From positions 620,001 through 684,000 of the forward strand of contig NHZP01000011.1 of the NCBI GenBank assembly GCA_003313425.1: a stretch of 64,000 bases of DNA. The letters are read 5' to 3'. Of the stretch, positions 31,973-43,358 are shown piece after piece. The translations under genes were made by a program, and so were the position numbers. The stretch is from Pseudopyrenochaeta lycopersici. Lineage: Eukaryota > Ascomycota > Dothideomycetes > Pleosporales > Pseudopyrenochaetaceae. Below the pieces are notes generated by a model, which ran no database searches, was not told the origin of the DNA, and saw only the letters and a program-made list of their open reading frames with translations. The first letter of the stretch is position 1, and every line of letters starts with the position of its first letter.

Positions 31973-33599
31973 TTATGCGCCGACCTGGTTCAAGATACCC
32001 TGGAGATTGATCGACTTGGGGCGCTCGATGGGCAGACCCAGTGCCCTGTCCCAGATGAGCTGTGCAAGAGGACCAAGACCACGGCTGACACCGAAAGTGG
32101 CAGTGTAGTAGAGCGTCTCCTTGAAGCCATAGTGGTGGAAGAGCACGCCGGAGGACGAGTCGACGTTGGGGAAGGGGTTCTTGGTCTGTAGAATGTGTCA
32201 GTGATCGTCTTGATCAAGATTTGGTAATTCTCACCTTTCCATGCTCGGTGAGCACACCAGGAGCGACCTCAGAGTTCTTCTTGACGAGCTGGTAGACAGG
32301 GTCGGCGGCAATCTCAGGCCGGGCATCAGCAAAGTCCATCAGCGCCTCGAAACGCGGGTCAGGCTTCCTCAGCACAGCATGGCCGTAACCAGGAATGACA
32401 CGTCCAGACTTGAGGACGCTCCACAGGAAGTCGTTGACGTCCTTCTCCGTGAACTTCTCGCCGACGACCTTCTGCATGTCGAGGATGAAGCGGAGCACCT
32501 CCTGGGCGGCCAGACCGTGCAGAGGTCCAGCGAGACCCTGAAGACCAGCGCTGTAGCTGAGGAAGGGATCGCTGAGCGCGGATCCGACCAAGTGAGTAGT
32601 GTGGGCAGAAACATTGCCGCCCTCGTGGTCACCGTGCAGGGCGAGGTACAGGCGAAGAAGGTCCTGGAAGCCCTCATTCTCTTTGCCAGACTTTCCCAAC
32701 ATCGCAGCGAAGTTGTATGCCCAATCCTGGTTCAAGTCAGCCTCGTTGGGGAGAGCGCCGCCGCCGCGATAGGCATTCTGGTAGATTTTGGCGGCAATGG
32801 TAGGCAGCTTTGCGAGAAGGCTGATGCTGTCATCGAATGTCGGCTCCCAGTAGTCGGCCTTGTTGATGCCCCTCTCATATGCCTTGGCGAACTTTGACTC
32901 GTAGTTGAGCGCGGAGACGGCCATTGCGAACTGGGTCATGGGATGGAGGTCCTTGGGAAGGTCGTCTAGCATCTTCTCGACGAACTTGGGGATGCCAGCC
33001 TTCTCGGCGAGCTCTCGTGAAAGCGCGCGAGTCTGCGATACTGAAGGAACCTCGCCTGTGAGCAGAAGCCAGAACATGGCCTCGGGAAGCATCTCTGTGC
33101 CCGAGGTGCCCTTGGGGAGCTCCTTTTGGCAGTCCTTGATGGTCTTGCCGTGGAATCGGATGCCCTCGTTTGCGTCGAGAACTGATCCTTCCCAGACCAT
33201 GGCCTTCAGGCCTCTTCAGAGCCTGTCAGCGCCGTTTCCTTCAGAAGCGATGGATTGCATACCTCATTCCACCCAATGCATTCTCAACCTTGACATCGCC
33301 GAGCTTCTTGTCGGCGTGGGCCTTGACCTTCTTCAAAAGTTCGCGCTTAGCAGGCAGAACCTTCTTGAACGTCTCCTTGAGATCTGGCTCAGAGGACGCA
33401 GAGTAGCTGCATGTTTGCACTGAGTAAACACGTCGTTAGTGCCATGACGACGGACCGAGAACCATCAATTGCATACCAGATACAAATGGACGCGCCTGTG
33501 AAGCTCTAGTTAGCTTCAAAAACCGTTATTACTGTTTTTTTGGAGGCGTACCTTTGCAGCTCGCAGGGCTCTAGAAGCTGTTCGTGCGCTCAACGCCAT
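31973..33599 (-). CDS. mcsA: 2-methylcitrate synthase / citrate synthase, mitochondrial
   Basis: Five exons: 33552-33599, 33477-33495 (19 nt), 33263-33419, 32235-33213, 31973-32185; introns 56, 57, 49 and 49 nt; 1416 nt, 471 aa. The N-terminus [16 protein letters not shown] is a mitochondrial presequence. Landmarks: [20 protein letters not shown] (splice after GGM), [46 protein letters not shown], catalytic [53 protein letters not shown] with the active-site His and Asp, and [21 protein letters not shown] after the last splice. [20 protein letters not shown] and [20 protein letters not shown] fit the McsA branch rather than the CitA branch, to my memory. The head-to-head methylisocitrate lyase supports a propionyl-CoA condensing role. 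These enzymes also retain citrate synthase activity. Confidence 0.9.
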
Positions 33600-34160
33600 G
33601 TTTGGAGCTCGATGAGGGGTAGCCGGGGTACGTCGAGTGCGGGGGACACAGCACTTGTTCACTCTTCAACACGCAAATTGCGAAACCGGGCGTCTTGCAA
33701 AGAACAATGGCGGTTATAAGACTCGAGCAAAAAGCGAGGAAGGAAAAGTCTACGGCAACTCTCGGCGACCAGATTTCACACGTCCGTTAATGCGACTGCG
33801 ACGTCAAGGTACCGAGGGGGGTGGTGAGCAAACACGGTTAGCCGCCATGGCTATCCTCGGGAGTCGGCTTGCTCGGGGGTGAGGAGAAGCTTTGCCGCAC
33901 AAACATGACACGAAAGAAGCTGTTCAACTCGACGCAGAAGAGGAACAGCTCTAGGTCCGCGTGCGGGAAGAGAATCTGGGTAGGCCAGTGACAAGGGCGC
34001 GGGTGGCAAACATCATCATCACCGATTCTGCTCCGAGTCATAGTACGCTTTTTGTCAACTATTTGCTGCTGCTTACCAACACATCCACCGCCACTACTGT
34101 CATAATAGTATAGAACGAGGTTCTGCTGGATAGAGCCTCACTGCACAATACACAATCGCA
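33600..34160. promoter_or_regulatory. Shared divergent promoter of the 2-methylcitrate cycle genes
   Basis: 561 bp between the two start codons. It includes a CRE-like GACGTCA at 33800-33806 and two sites fitting the CreA consensus SYGGRG (CCGGGG at 33623-33628, GCGGGG at 33639-33644). Glucose repression of propionate catabolism is known in Aspergillus; whether these sites act is inference. Confidence 0.5.
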
Positions 34161-36077
34161 ATGCTGCGAACAGTACCACGCTCTATCGCGCGCCAGAGCC
34201 GATCTCTGCGCCCATCGCACCGCACACCACAGCTTCTCCGCCCACTCTCCACCACCGTATGTCGCATGGCGAGCTCGGCGCTCAAAGCTGTAGATCCTCC
34301 GGTTTCAGTTGCTCTCCCTGGTGATTCGTTTCAGCTCCTGCCTGAAGCCTCAAAAGCTGGCCAGGCCGAAGATGCCCTCTTCGATGAGCAGGTGCAGGCT
34401 GTGAAGGACTGGTGGGCGTCGCCACGGTACAAGGGCATCAAACGCCCATACTCGGCAGAGGATGTCGTGAGCAAGCGGGGAGCGCTACAGCAGTCATATC
34501 CAAGCTCGCTGATGGCCCGGAAGCTGTTCAACTTGCTTGAAGAGAGGGCTGCAAAAGGCGAGCCAGTACATACCAGTGCGTCTTCCCTGTTCCCCATAGA
34601 TACAACAATATCTGATTAGTCTTCTCTGAATTTCAGTGGGCGCCATTGACCCCATACAAATGTCCCAGCAAGCCCCAAACCAGGAAGTGTTATACATTTC
34701 AGGATGGGCCTGCTCATCGGTACTCACAACAACCAACGAGGTCTCTGCTGATTTTGGCGACTACCCCTACAACACTGTGCCAAACCAGGTGCAGCGACTC
34801 TTCAAGGCACAGCAACTACATGACCGCAAAAATTGGGACAACAGGAGAAAGATGACCCCAGAAGAGCGGGCAAAGACACCATACTTGGACTACATGCGAC
34901 CCATCATCGCCGATGGTGATACTGGGTACGTAGGCAACCTCGCAAATACCCACTCTCAAAAACTAACAACCAATCTAGTCATGGTGGTCTCTCAGCAGTC
35001 ATCAAGCTCGCAAAACTCTTCGCCGAAAACGGAGCCGCGGCAGTTCACTTTGAAGACCAGCTTCACGGAGGAAAGAAGTGCGGACATCTCGCTGGGAAAG
35101 TTCTGGTTCCCGTTGGTGACCATATCAATCGCCTCGTAGCCGCCCGCTTCCAATGGGACATGATGGGCTGCGAGAACCTCGTTATCGCGCGAACCGACTC
35201 TGAAAGCGGAAAACTGCTCTCCAGCGCTGTTGACGTGCGAGACCACGAGTTCATCAAGGGAGTTACAGAGGAGATCGAGCCTTTGGCTGAGACACTGCAA
35301 AATATGGAGGCTGCTGGCGCACCCGGAAAAGAGATTGATCAGTACGAGGCGGCATGGGTGAAGAAGCACAAGCTCGTCACTTTTGACGAAGCCGTTGTGC
35401 AACACCTCGAGAAGGAGGGTGCATCGCAGTCGACGGTCGAGGAATACCTCAAGGAGACTAAAGCGAACCCCAACTACTCGCTTCTCAAGCGCCGACAAGT
35501 TGCAGCGAAATACACCAAGAGCCCTGTCTATTTCAATTGGGATATTCCTCGCACACGCGAAGGATTCTACCACTACAAGGCTGGCGTCGAAGCTGCAACA
35601 AAGCGCGGCAAGGAATACGCTCCTTACGCGGATCTCCTCTGGGTCGAGACTGGCGATCCCAATGTCGAAGAGGCCGCCAGATTCGCCGGCGACATCCGCT
35701 CCGTCCATCCCGGCAAGAAATTCGTCTACAACCTCTCCCCCTCCTTTAACTGGATGGGCCAAGGCTTCTCGGAGGAGAAGTTGAAGAGCTTTGTATGGGA
35801 CCTAGCCAAACACGGCTTCGTATTCCAGCTCATCTCTCTCGCGGGTATCCATTCTACTGCCACCATTACTTGCGAGTTGAGCAGAGCTTTCAAGGATGAG
35901 GGTATGCTGGCGTATGTCAAGTTGGTCCAGGCACGCGAGAAGGAGCTCGGCTGCGATGTGCTGACGCACCAGAAGTGGAGCGGTGCAGGGTATATTGATG
36001 GCATTCTCGGCGCGATTCAGAGTGGAAGCTCAGGTAGTAAGGGTATGGGAGAGGGGAATACCGAGACAGGGTTTTAG
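34161..36077 (+). CDS. mclA: 2-methylisocitrate lyase, mitochondrial (isocitrate lyase family)
   Basis: Three exons: 34161-34575, 34637-34925, 34979-36077; introns 61 and 53 nt; 1803 nt, 600 aa. Residues 1-35 are Arg/Ser-rich without acidic residues ([20 protein letters not shown]), a mitochondrial presequence. Core: [54 protein letters not shown] (spans the second splice), [18 protein letters not shown] with the catalytic Cys of [28 protein letters not shown], and [14 protein letters not shown]. It cleaves 2-methylisocitrate to pyruvate and succinate, the last step of the methylcitrate cycle. A mitochondrial presequence and LAGK instead of the peroxisomal enzyme's typical MAGK separate it from glyoxylate-cycle isocitrate lyase. 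No PTS1-type C-terminus (ends TETGF). Confidence 0.92.
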
Positions 36078-36237
36078 AAAAGGAGTCACCCAAGTCAAGA
36101 GTTGCACAATTTAGACAAAATCAACACGTTCATACCCGTTCATTATTATTCTGAACATCATCAGATGCTCATTATGCTAATTATCCTCGTTCGCCGCTTC
36201 GCAAATGTAAACCCCCCAATTACATACCTACCACTCT

Positions 36238-37287
36238 TCACAACTCACTCTTTCCCGCTCCCTCAACCGGCCTCCGCCCCTTCGCAAATAGGATCGTCCG
36301 CCACAGCTTCTTCCCCGCAAACTCCATATAGCACCGTTCCTTCATCGTGATGACATCCACGTCCACGAATCCTGCTTCTGTAAAGAACTGCTTGACGCCT
36401 TCGACGGTGAAGTGCGGCACTACAATGGAGGCGTTCATGCTCTTTTTGAACTCAGGGGTTGTGTCATCGAAGTCTTGCTTCTTCGTTTCTTCGTTGTGGC
36501 CGTGATGGTGCTGGTCGTGGTTGTGCTTATGTTCGCTGTGCGTGTGACCATGGCCATGGCCGTGTCCGTGTCCATGTCCATGTGTATGCACAGCATGGTT
36601 CCCCTCACTGCCAGGGATAGGGTCGCCGTTTTCGTCAGCGATTACATCGCCGCCCTCGAGGAAGTCGTTGATGACCAGTACACCGCCCGGTCTCAGCCTT
36701 TCCTTCAGCTGTCGTGCTGAATGCACAACGTCTTCGAAGTGGTGGAATCCGAAGCCTACAGCCGCTAGGTCGAAGTCGTGCCATTCTGGGCCTGAGAGTT
36801 CCAGAGGGGAGGGGTTGGACTTGTCGAAGAGATCACCGGCGACTGCGTTGACAGTCGCTTCTGAGAGATTGGCTTCGCGGGCACGGGAGTTGTATGTTGC
36901 CACCATGTTTGGTGAGATGTCCAGGCCTTGGGTTATGGTGACGTAGGGTCCGAAAACCTGTGCTCCTTAGCCTTTGCACTCGACGTGAAGTTAGTGAGGT
37001 TGTGTACCCGTGTCATGAGGCCTGTTCCACACGCATAATCAAGAAGTCGGACTTCCTTTGCGTCAGAGCTGGAGCCAGTGTTGGCGAATGGGATGCCTAT
37101 CCAGTCGAGGTTGGATCGCAAGGCATCGGTGACTTGCTGATTAACTTTAGCAAACCAAGGTTTGCTATCGTAGGAGCCCGCCATGGAGCTACGTTACGTT
37201 AGATATGAGTGCACTACTAAAAAAGATGGGGAAGCTGAGGAAAGAAACATACTCGAAGTGTCTGCGATTGGCATCTGCGAAGTTCAT
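36238..37287 (-). CDS. SAM-dependent methyltransferase with His/Gly-rich insert
   Basis: Three exons: 37253-37287, 37008-37188, 36238-36957; introns 64 and 50 nt; 936 nt, 311 aa. The first exon gives only MNFADANRRHF before splicing into DSMAGSYDSKPWF. Motif I is VRLLDYACGTGLMTR, directly before a splice to VFGPYVTITQGLDISPNMV (motif II). Then come HDFDLAAVGFGFHHF and RPGGVLVINDFL (class I methyltransferase motifs III-IV). Residues about 193-227 are an unusual His-rich segment with six HG repeats and HKHNHDQHHHG, inserted before the last strands (SIVVPHFTVEGVKQFF, ERCYMEFAGKKLWRTILFAKG). Substrate unknown. The His stretch may bind metal or may be a disordered loop. It runs in the same direction as TYW3 upstream. 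Confidence 0.86.
36494..36600 (-). repeat. In-gene GCCATG/TCCATG-type hexamer repeat coding for His-Gly
   Basis: A run of near-identical CATGNC hexamers (plus-strand view) in the methyltransferase gene encodes consecutive Gly-His pairs. Such hexamer runs are prone to length change. Confidence 0.6.
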
Positions 37288-37903
37288 CTTGAGGACTGAA
37301 GTGAGGGGCACTTTTGAGAAGTTTAGAAACGTGCGTAAATGAATCAAATGCTTTACTATCGAGTGGAGTGTGGGTGTTGAGGGTGATTGAGTGGTGAGGC
37401 ACTTCCTCTCGGCTGTCCTTGGCTTTATATATGTGGTGGAGTGGATTTGGTGATTGTTCAAAGTCGCCGATGTGCAGCGGAGACATACTAAACTAACGCT
37501 CCTATTGGTCGAACGAGCACCGTGATCGAGGACAGCGGGACGAAGATGTGCAGAATGTTACACAGCGCATAGAAGATAAAGAAGCAAGCCCTAGTTTCTC
37601 TTACCGAGAGTTGACAGGTTTTGATTATGCTAAATTCCTCTCAAATTCAGAGATTCGAGTGCGCAAGTCAGAACCACCACATTCGCGGAGACATTGTTTG
37701 AGTCATGTATCTCGGAGATATTACTATCGTCAAACCGCAGCCGGAGAGTTGGAATTTACCTCTGAGTCTCATGCTGTAGTGTCCCAAAGGTTGTCGGGCT
37801 CTTCATACCGATGTGGATCCAAGTCTCTCCACGCAGCCTTTGCACCCTCGGAACATTTTCTATAATGCTGTGGATCTCTCCATCTCCAATCAGCATCAGA
37901 TCC
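37288..37903. other. Intergenic spacer between two minus-strand genes
   Basis: 616 bp holding the methyltransferase promoter and the TYW3 3' flank. No ORF with support. Confidence 0.4.
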
Positions 37904-38820
37904 TCAAGTGCCCTTCGCTCGTAAAGCCTGTTGTCGCGCCAGACCTTCTTCTCTTTTGCGGCGCTTCCGAGTCTCCGCATCTTCCCAATCTGGTCTTGAT
38001 GCCCCAGTTGCTTTTGAAGTTTGGGGTTGATATGAGTCTATGAGGGCTATTCGAAATCGTGATATTCGTTCCGCGTTGATTTTGAAGCGCTCGTTGGCAA
38101 CACAGACTAGAGTGTGCAGATAGCTCTCATCCACAAGAGGAATGTTTTGGCCCTCTTCATTACAATATCCAACAATGGAATCGAAAGAATACCCTGTCGA
38201 TCTAACGGCTACCATAGGATTGATCTCTCCAGTCTTCGTGGGACTCAAGCTCACGGCCCCGCTCTCGCGAAAACCGGCCGCCAGCGCGGCTGTGAGAATG
38301 CGCTGGGCATGATCCAAAGATGCGCTCAAAACATGGAGAATCTACCTCTATGTCAGATTTTGTGGGCTTCAGTCATCGTCAACCTTACCATAGGCTCGAA
38401 TTTGAGGTGGATGAACCTGGAGGATACAGTAGGCATGGCATCCTTCGCAAGGGCTGTCCTTTCCAAGCCAAACATTGACATGTAATTCGAGGGTGAGGTT
38501 GGTTCAGTCACAACCGCATCGTGAGAGATAAACAGCCATGCGCCGCCTCCACCTTTTCCACCTGGCCCGGCACGGGGCTCTTCGCCTTCCACAGTAGAAA
38601 CCTCACGCTCCACGTCCACCTTGTGTCCCTCCAAGAAGACACTTATTCTTCCGGAACAACTGCTAGTGGTGACAAGGCCGTCGAGACTGTTGATCTCACC
38701 AATTAAATCGCGAATTGGCTCGTCAATTGAGCCTTTGGGCGAAAAATCGTGGTACTCGCCATCTGGAGCATCGAGCTGCTCCAAAATCTTTTGCTTACGA
38801 GTATCGAAACGGGTCGCCAT
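37904..38820 (-). CDS. TYW3: tRNA wybutosine-synthesizing protein 3 (TYW3) methyltransferase
   Basis: Exons 38389-38820 and 37904-38341, with a 47-nt intron (GTAAGG...GGTAG); 289 aa from the ATG at 38820. The open frame extends 40 codons upstream without homology. The TYW3 fold is visible as FDTRKQKILEQLDAPD, GSIDEPIRDLIGEINSL, VTTSSCSGRISVFLEG (signature SSCSGR), GGAWLFISHD, FIHLKFEPM spliced to ILHVLSASLDHAQRIL, ALAAGFRESGAVSL and MVAVRSTGYSFDSIVGY. The enzyme N4-methylates the wyosine precursor at position 37 of tRNA-Phe using SAM. The basic tail (RKRRKREEGLARQQALRAKG) may bind tRNA. The start lies 254 bp from the divergent DUF2461 gene. Confidence 0.92.
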
Positions 38821-39074
38821 GCTTGCTCCAATAGATCCGAAATTCCGCGCACTTTCCAGGTTGCATGTGCGTAGGATCGAGGCGCGTGACATCGTGACGG
38901 ATTTTCGCGTCGCCCCGCGCCATCCAATCCTCTTGCACATGCGTCATCAGCTTTCGCGATGGCCCCTAAAGATGGCCAGTGCACTGCCCTTGTACCTCAC
39001 GAACGCGCCTTCTCACTCGCGACAGTCACTGCACGACATTCTGATAGAGCTAAGTAAATCACCAAACCGTCAGC

Positions 39075-42000
39075 ATGCCTCGAAAAGCAACAAAATCTGG
39101 GCCTGCATCGGCCGCGAGAAGCTCGTCCAAACGTCCAGCGCCGGACACGCCAACCAGGCAATCCAAGCGGGCGAGAGCGACGGCAAGAAAGTCATACGTA
39201 GAGCCACCGTCAGACGTGGATGAAGCAGTCGATAATGACACCAAAATTTCGCCAGATGGAAAGCAAGACGATGATAATGATGATGATACCGTTGCCTCTG
39301 ACTACGAGGACCAAAGCGACGAGGACGCATTGTCCGAATCTGAACACGACGAGACTGCTAGTGAGGAAGAGACTACACCCAAGAAGTCAACCCAAAGAGG
39401 AAGGCTTGCGAAGAGGGATAGCCTTCCTATTCATAAGAAACTTACCGAAGAGGAGGATTTGTGGAAATCAGGAGCCAAGCTTGCACCAGGGACGCGGGTC
39501 GTCATCAAGAAACCCAAGGCGAGAGATCCAGGCAATACGCCATACACGAATGACACAATCCATCCAAACACAATGCTGTTTCTCCAAGACCTCGCAGCCA
39601 ACAATGAGCGCCAATGGTTAAAGTGTAAGTGGCACCATCTCTATCCAACCTGGCTCGCCTAAGTCTGTGGGAGCTAGACGATGTGTAACCGCGACTGGAG
39701 GCGATAATGCATGTGAGCTGCAGGCTGACACGTTGCAGTGCATGATCCAGATTATCGAGCGGCTTTGCAGGACTTTACTACATTCATAGAACAGGTCTCT
39801 GAAAAGGTAATTGAGGCGGACGAAACCGTCCCTGAGCTGCCGGTCAAAGACGTTGTGAGTTAGAGACTGCGATATCAACAGCTCAACTTGCTAAAGCAGT
39901 AACAGATTTTTCGTATACATCGAGGTTAGAAAGGAAACCGACTTTGAGATGAGGCAGGTACTAAGACGGCTAGATGTTCGATTCTCGAAAGACCAAACGC
40001 CATACAAGGTAAGAATCAGTTCATCCCCTTCAAACTGATCATGGCAAACCTTTTTGGGGTGCTTCTTCCATCATCATATCTTTTTGCGGCATTCTGACGT
40101 CTGGACAGACTCATTTCTCCGCGGCCTGGTCGAGGACTGGTCGAAAGGGTCCATACGCCCACTTCTACGTACAGATCCAACCGAACGGTGGGAGCTTTGT
40201 TGGTAAGTGCCTCTTTCCTTGCATCTCAGGAGATCCATTTTGCCTGTGCGTTGAGCGATTGTGCGTCCTACTCCAACAATTTTAGCGTGGAAACCGCGTA
40301 ACCTCGTGGCTTTCGAAATAGTCTTTCCTTGCATAAGCTGGCATGAAAGACGCATGAACACCCGACTCTCGGCGACATGTGTTCAACGACGGGCTGGGTG
40401 AATGCATCATCTTCTTTGTAAGGCGACATCTCGTGCTCGCTTATGTACGTCGTGGTAACACAGTTGCCACGCCAGTGACAGAAGCGAGCCATCAACTGGT
40501 CCAATTGGCTCAACGGTCTGTCTTCGTGCCCTCGAGGGCGATGCACGACATCGCTGCGTCAAGGACGCCAACGCCTTCACAGCAGAGGTTTCGACGTCGT
40601 TAGGTCCCTTGCCAGTCGCTGTGCAACGAAAAGTTGCAGAAACTCCACGGTGATACAATGCACGTATAGATATATCGGTCCGATTTCGTAAAGGTTCGGG
40701 TTTGGCAAGACAGATGAACGTGCAGCCGACAATGGACGCAAGATGGCTCGCTTGTCACCTATCGACCTATGTGGGATGCCGTCGAGTTGTGTGTAACTAT
40801 TACCGTCGATGCGTTGTCATGGTCCTTTAGCGCTTGATGCGCAACGAATGTTCTGAGGCCGACTGGACTTTCATCCATTGTCGGTGTGGATCCGCTGTTG
40901 AACGCTCTTTGACTTGGCGGAGTACAGCGTTTATTAGCCTTTCAGATCTGCATCATTCTTGCCTTTCCCTTGCCTCCGCACAGGCGCGAGGGAGCGCAGC
41001 GCAAACACACAGCAAGGTGGCTCCCCTGATGCAAATTTCTTAGTGTCCTTTCGTTTCATGCGTTTTGCTGACAGGAGAGAAGGTGGTGGGTTTTGGCAGC
41101 CAGATGCGGCTGCGTTGAGCAAGTTACGCCGTGATGTTGATCGCAAGCCGCACAAGATCAAAGCTGTCTTAACGAATGCAGGGATCCGAAGAACATTCTT
41201 GGGGGGTGTCCAAGATGACGAGAAGAAAGCTGTCAAGGCCTTCACGAGCCAGCCGACCAACCAGTCAAGCGCTTTAAAGCGACAGCCTAAGGTGAGTTTG
41301 ATCATTTCCTCTCCATTATGTCATCACCTGCACGGCTGCTAGGCTATCTTGGAGGTATAATCAACGCAGACATACTCTGTGGTGAGTCAAGGTACTTCCG
41401 TCCTGGCTGGCAACACATTGATCGGCGCCATGATCGAAGATGTGTCCCATTGCAGAAGTCTGTGCAATGTTTTTGGTGGACTTCGAACACTTGCTACCAA
41501 GAGTATACGGCAAACACGAGCATATTCAATATGAGAGATTCGTCATCGGAGTGCTCCTGTGGGCAATTCACACTGCACCTTTGGCATTCGAGGCGTCCTA
41601 TCATCCAAGCTTCATCGACGCAGTGTGCATCACGACTTTGCAGGCTTAAGAAGCTAAAATCTAGCACGCGCCGTCGGCGCCAGATGTGGTCAAGGGAGCC
41701 CGAGCTGAACAGGTTGGGCGGGCCTGCGACGTAGCAATATCTCGGAAAGCCATCGGCAAAGGGTTTCAGAACGCTTCATAACCCTCACTTGTGAAGTGTA
41801 TGAGCTACTGGAGCTATGCAAACTACGTCAAGGTGGCGGACTAGTCCTCATTATGGCCGCTGGACAGCATATTCCTTTGCTTTGAACATGTTGGAAACGG
41901 AACGGAAGTCGCTGACAAGGTTGTCGCTAGGGATATGACCACGATCATAAAGACATTGAAATCCTTCGTCTCCGGAACTTCACCATTGGCAGGAAGCTTC

Positions 42001-42414
42001 TTGATCATGAAGTTGTTGGGTCAGGTGGGCTAAATCGAGTGGCTGAAATCATACAATGTTTGGTACCATTCGTAAGTCTGCAACTTCTCTTCAGCTTGTT
42101 GAAGATGCAAGGACAACTCTAGTGATTGCACAGTATTGAATGCTGGAAACGTCGTTTTAGGTTCATCCCTGCGTGTGCGCAAGCGATGGAGCAAATGCTT
42201 TGCTGGGCGCATTGTGTGTTGGCAATGCAGTAAGCCGATTTTAGCTCACCGAAGCTGGCGAAACGCTTATTTGTTGGAAACACATGATAATCACGACGCT
42301 AACTTACTACCGCAGATCACTTATCTGAATAGTGTTGTGATGCCCGATGAGGACTCGTCTGGCGAGAGCGAGGACGATGGCGGTAGTGTTGTTGCGGACG
42401 AAGACGAGGCTTGA
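39075..42414 (+). CDS. DUF2461 (TIGR02453-type) protein with greatly enlarged introns
   Basis: Eight exons: 39075-39624, 39739-39854, 39906-39924 (19 nt), 39974-40008, 40109-40202, 41083-41291, 41931-42071, 42316-42414; introns 114, 51, 49, 100, 880, 639 and 244 nt; 1263 nt, 420 aa. The N-terminal ~145 residues are a basic then very acidic, likely nuclear region (KRPAPDTPTRQSKRAR, DDDNDDDTVASDYEDQSDE). The DUF2461 domain follows: NTMLFLQDLAANNERQWLK, HDPDYRAALQDFTTFIEQV, IFRIHRDVRFSKDQTPYKTH (over four exons), FSAAWSRTGRKGPYAHFYV, GGSFVGGGFWQPDAAAL (across the 880-nt intron), KGYDHDHKDIEILRLRNFTI, GGLNRVAEIIQCLVPFITYL (over the last intron). It ends in an acidic tail. Function unknown. The frame is conserved through every junction, so the gene looks intact despite the long introns. 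Confidence 0.82.
40203..41082 (+). other. Enlarged 880-nt intron of the DUF2461 gene
   Basis: It starts GTAAGTGCC and ends GAGAGAAG before GGTGGGTTTTGG. It contains a perfect 13-bp direct repeat (TCTTTCCTTGCAT at 40212-40224 and 40322-40334). No transposon gene or terminal inverted repeat is recognised. Confidence 0.55.
41292..41930 (+). other. Enlarged 639-nt intron of the DUF2461 gene
   Basis: GTGAGT donor, GTCGCTAG acceptor. A 69-codon plus frame (41440-41649) with protein-like composition lies inside it, but no family is recognised. Confidence 0.5.
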
Positions 42415-43358
42415 GAACGGAGTCAGCCACGCCTGTCTGCGGCGCGGTACTTCCTTGCGAAGGGTCCTCGCGGTCGGAAAAGGATTGGCGGAGGAGTGGA
42501 AATGAAATAGTGGAAAAAAGTGGGTGGCCTAAGTGTGTAAGCGCGAAGTCCGCCAATAGACGCTTGCGCTACCAACGATGGGACAGGCGGCAGTGGCGCT
42601 GACTGGTTGCTCCAAGCGAGGAGCAGACGATAAACTGAGCAGCTTCTGCAGTAGCGTTGCCTACCCCCGTCTTGGCCGCATGAAGATTTTATCACGTGCC
42701 GCTACGTATGCAGTGCCCAGATCTTAGCCGATGCGAGTCGACGAAAGAAGCAAAGGCTTTCCGACAGCCCCTGGTCCCAGTCCCCAAGTTCCAGTCCAAC
42801 GCACTCCGGGCCGGCGCCTTTTCTTAGTAGCTTTCTGCGTGGTCTGCGCGCTGGCAGAATAGCAGAGCGCAGGCAGCGAACATTCTCTGCCTTCTTTCCT
42901 TCCTTGAAGATGGCGCCGTATAGATGACTGCATCGACGCGATACTCTAGGCGATGACATTGCAGGAGCAGTACTGGGGGTGTTCGGCTGCTGGCCTTGTC
43001 CATTATTTGCCCGATCAGCTGCCCTCCACACAGCCCCTTGTCCGCGCTGTGACATCTTGTACAGCTCGCGTTAGGGTTACGGGCCGGGGCGCATTCGTGC
43101 CATTTGGGTCGCATGGGTGTGCTCCTAATGTCCCACCCAGGCCGTCTGCAACTCAAGACGACGGCTTCATCAAATTTTGCCCGAGCACGTTAGGTCGACC
43201 GCGGCTGGGTTGCTGCATCGGTCCGCATCATGCACGCACAGGGACGTGGAGAGTGGCCGGAATACGCTTGTGCTCGTGAGCAGCTCAACGAGCGTAAGAC
43301 TCACGCCAGCAACCGAGCAAGAAAAACGAAATTGCATGGCACTCAATGCTGGGCATCC

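Noticed and set aside
33420..33500. Use of the later GCAG acceptor for exon 3 of methylcitrate synthase
   Set aside because: It gives the wrong frame; the upstream CTCAG acceptor restores [13 protein letters not shown] in frame.
41440..41649. 69-codon frame inside the 639-nt DUF2461 intron, with protein-like composition
   Set aside because: Removing the whole intron gives the expected DUF2461 continuity (QPK-GYDHD), so it is not an exon; no independent gene evidence.
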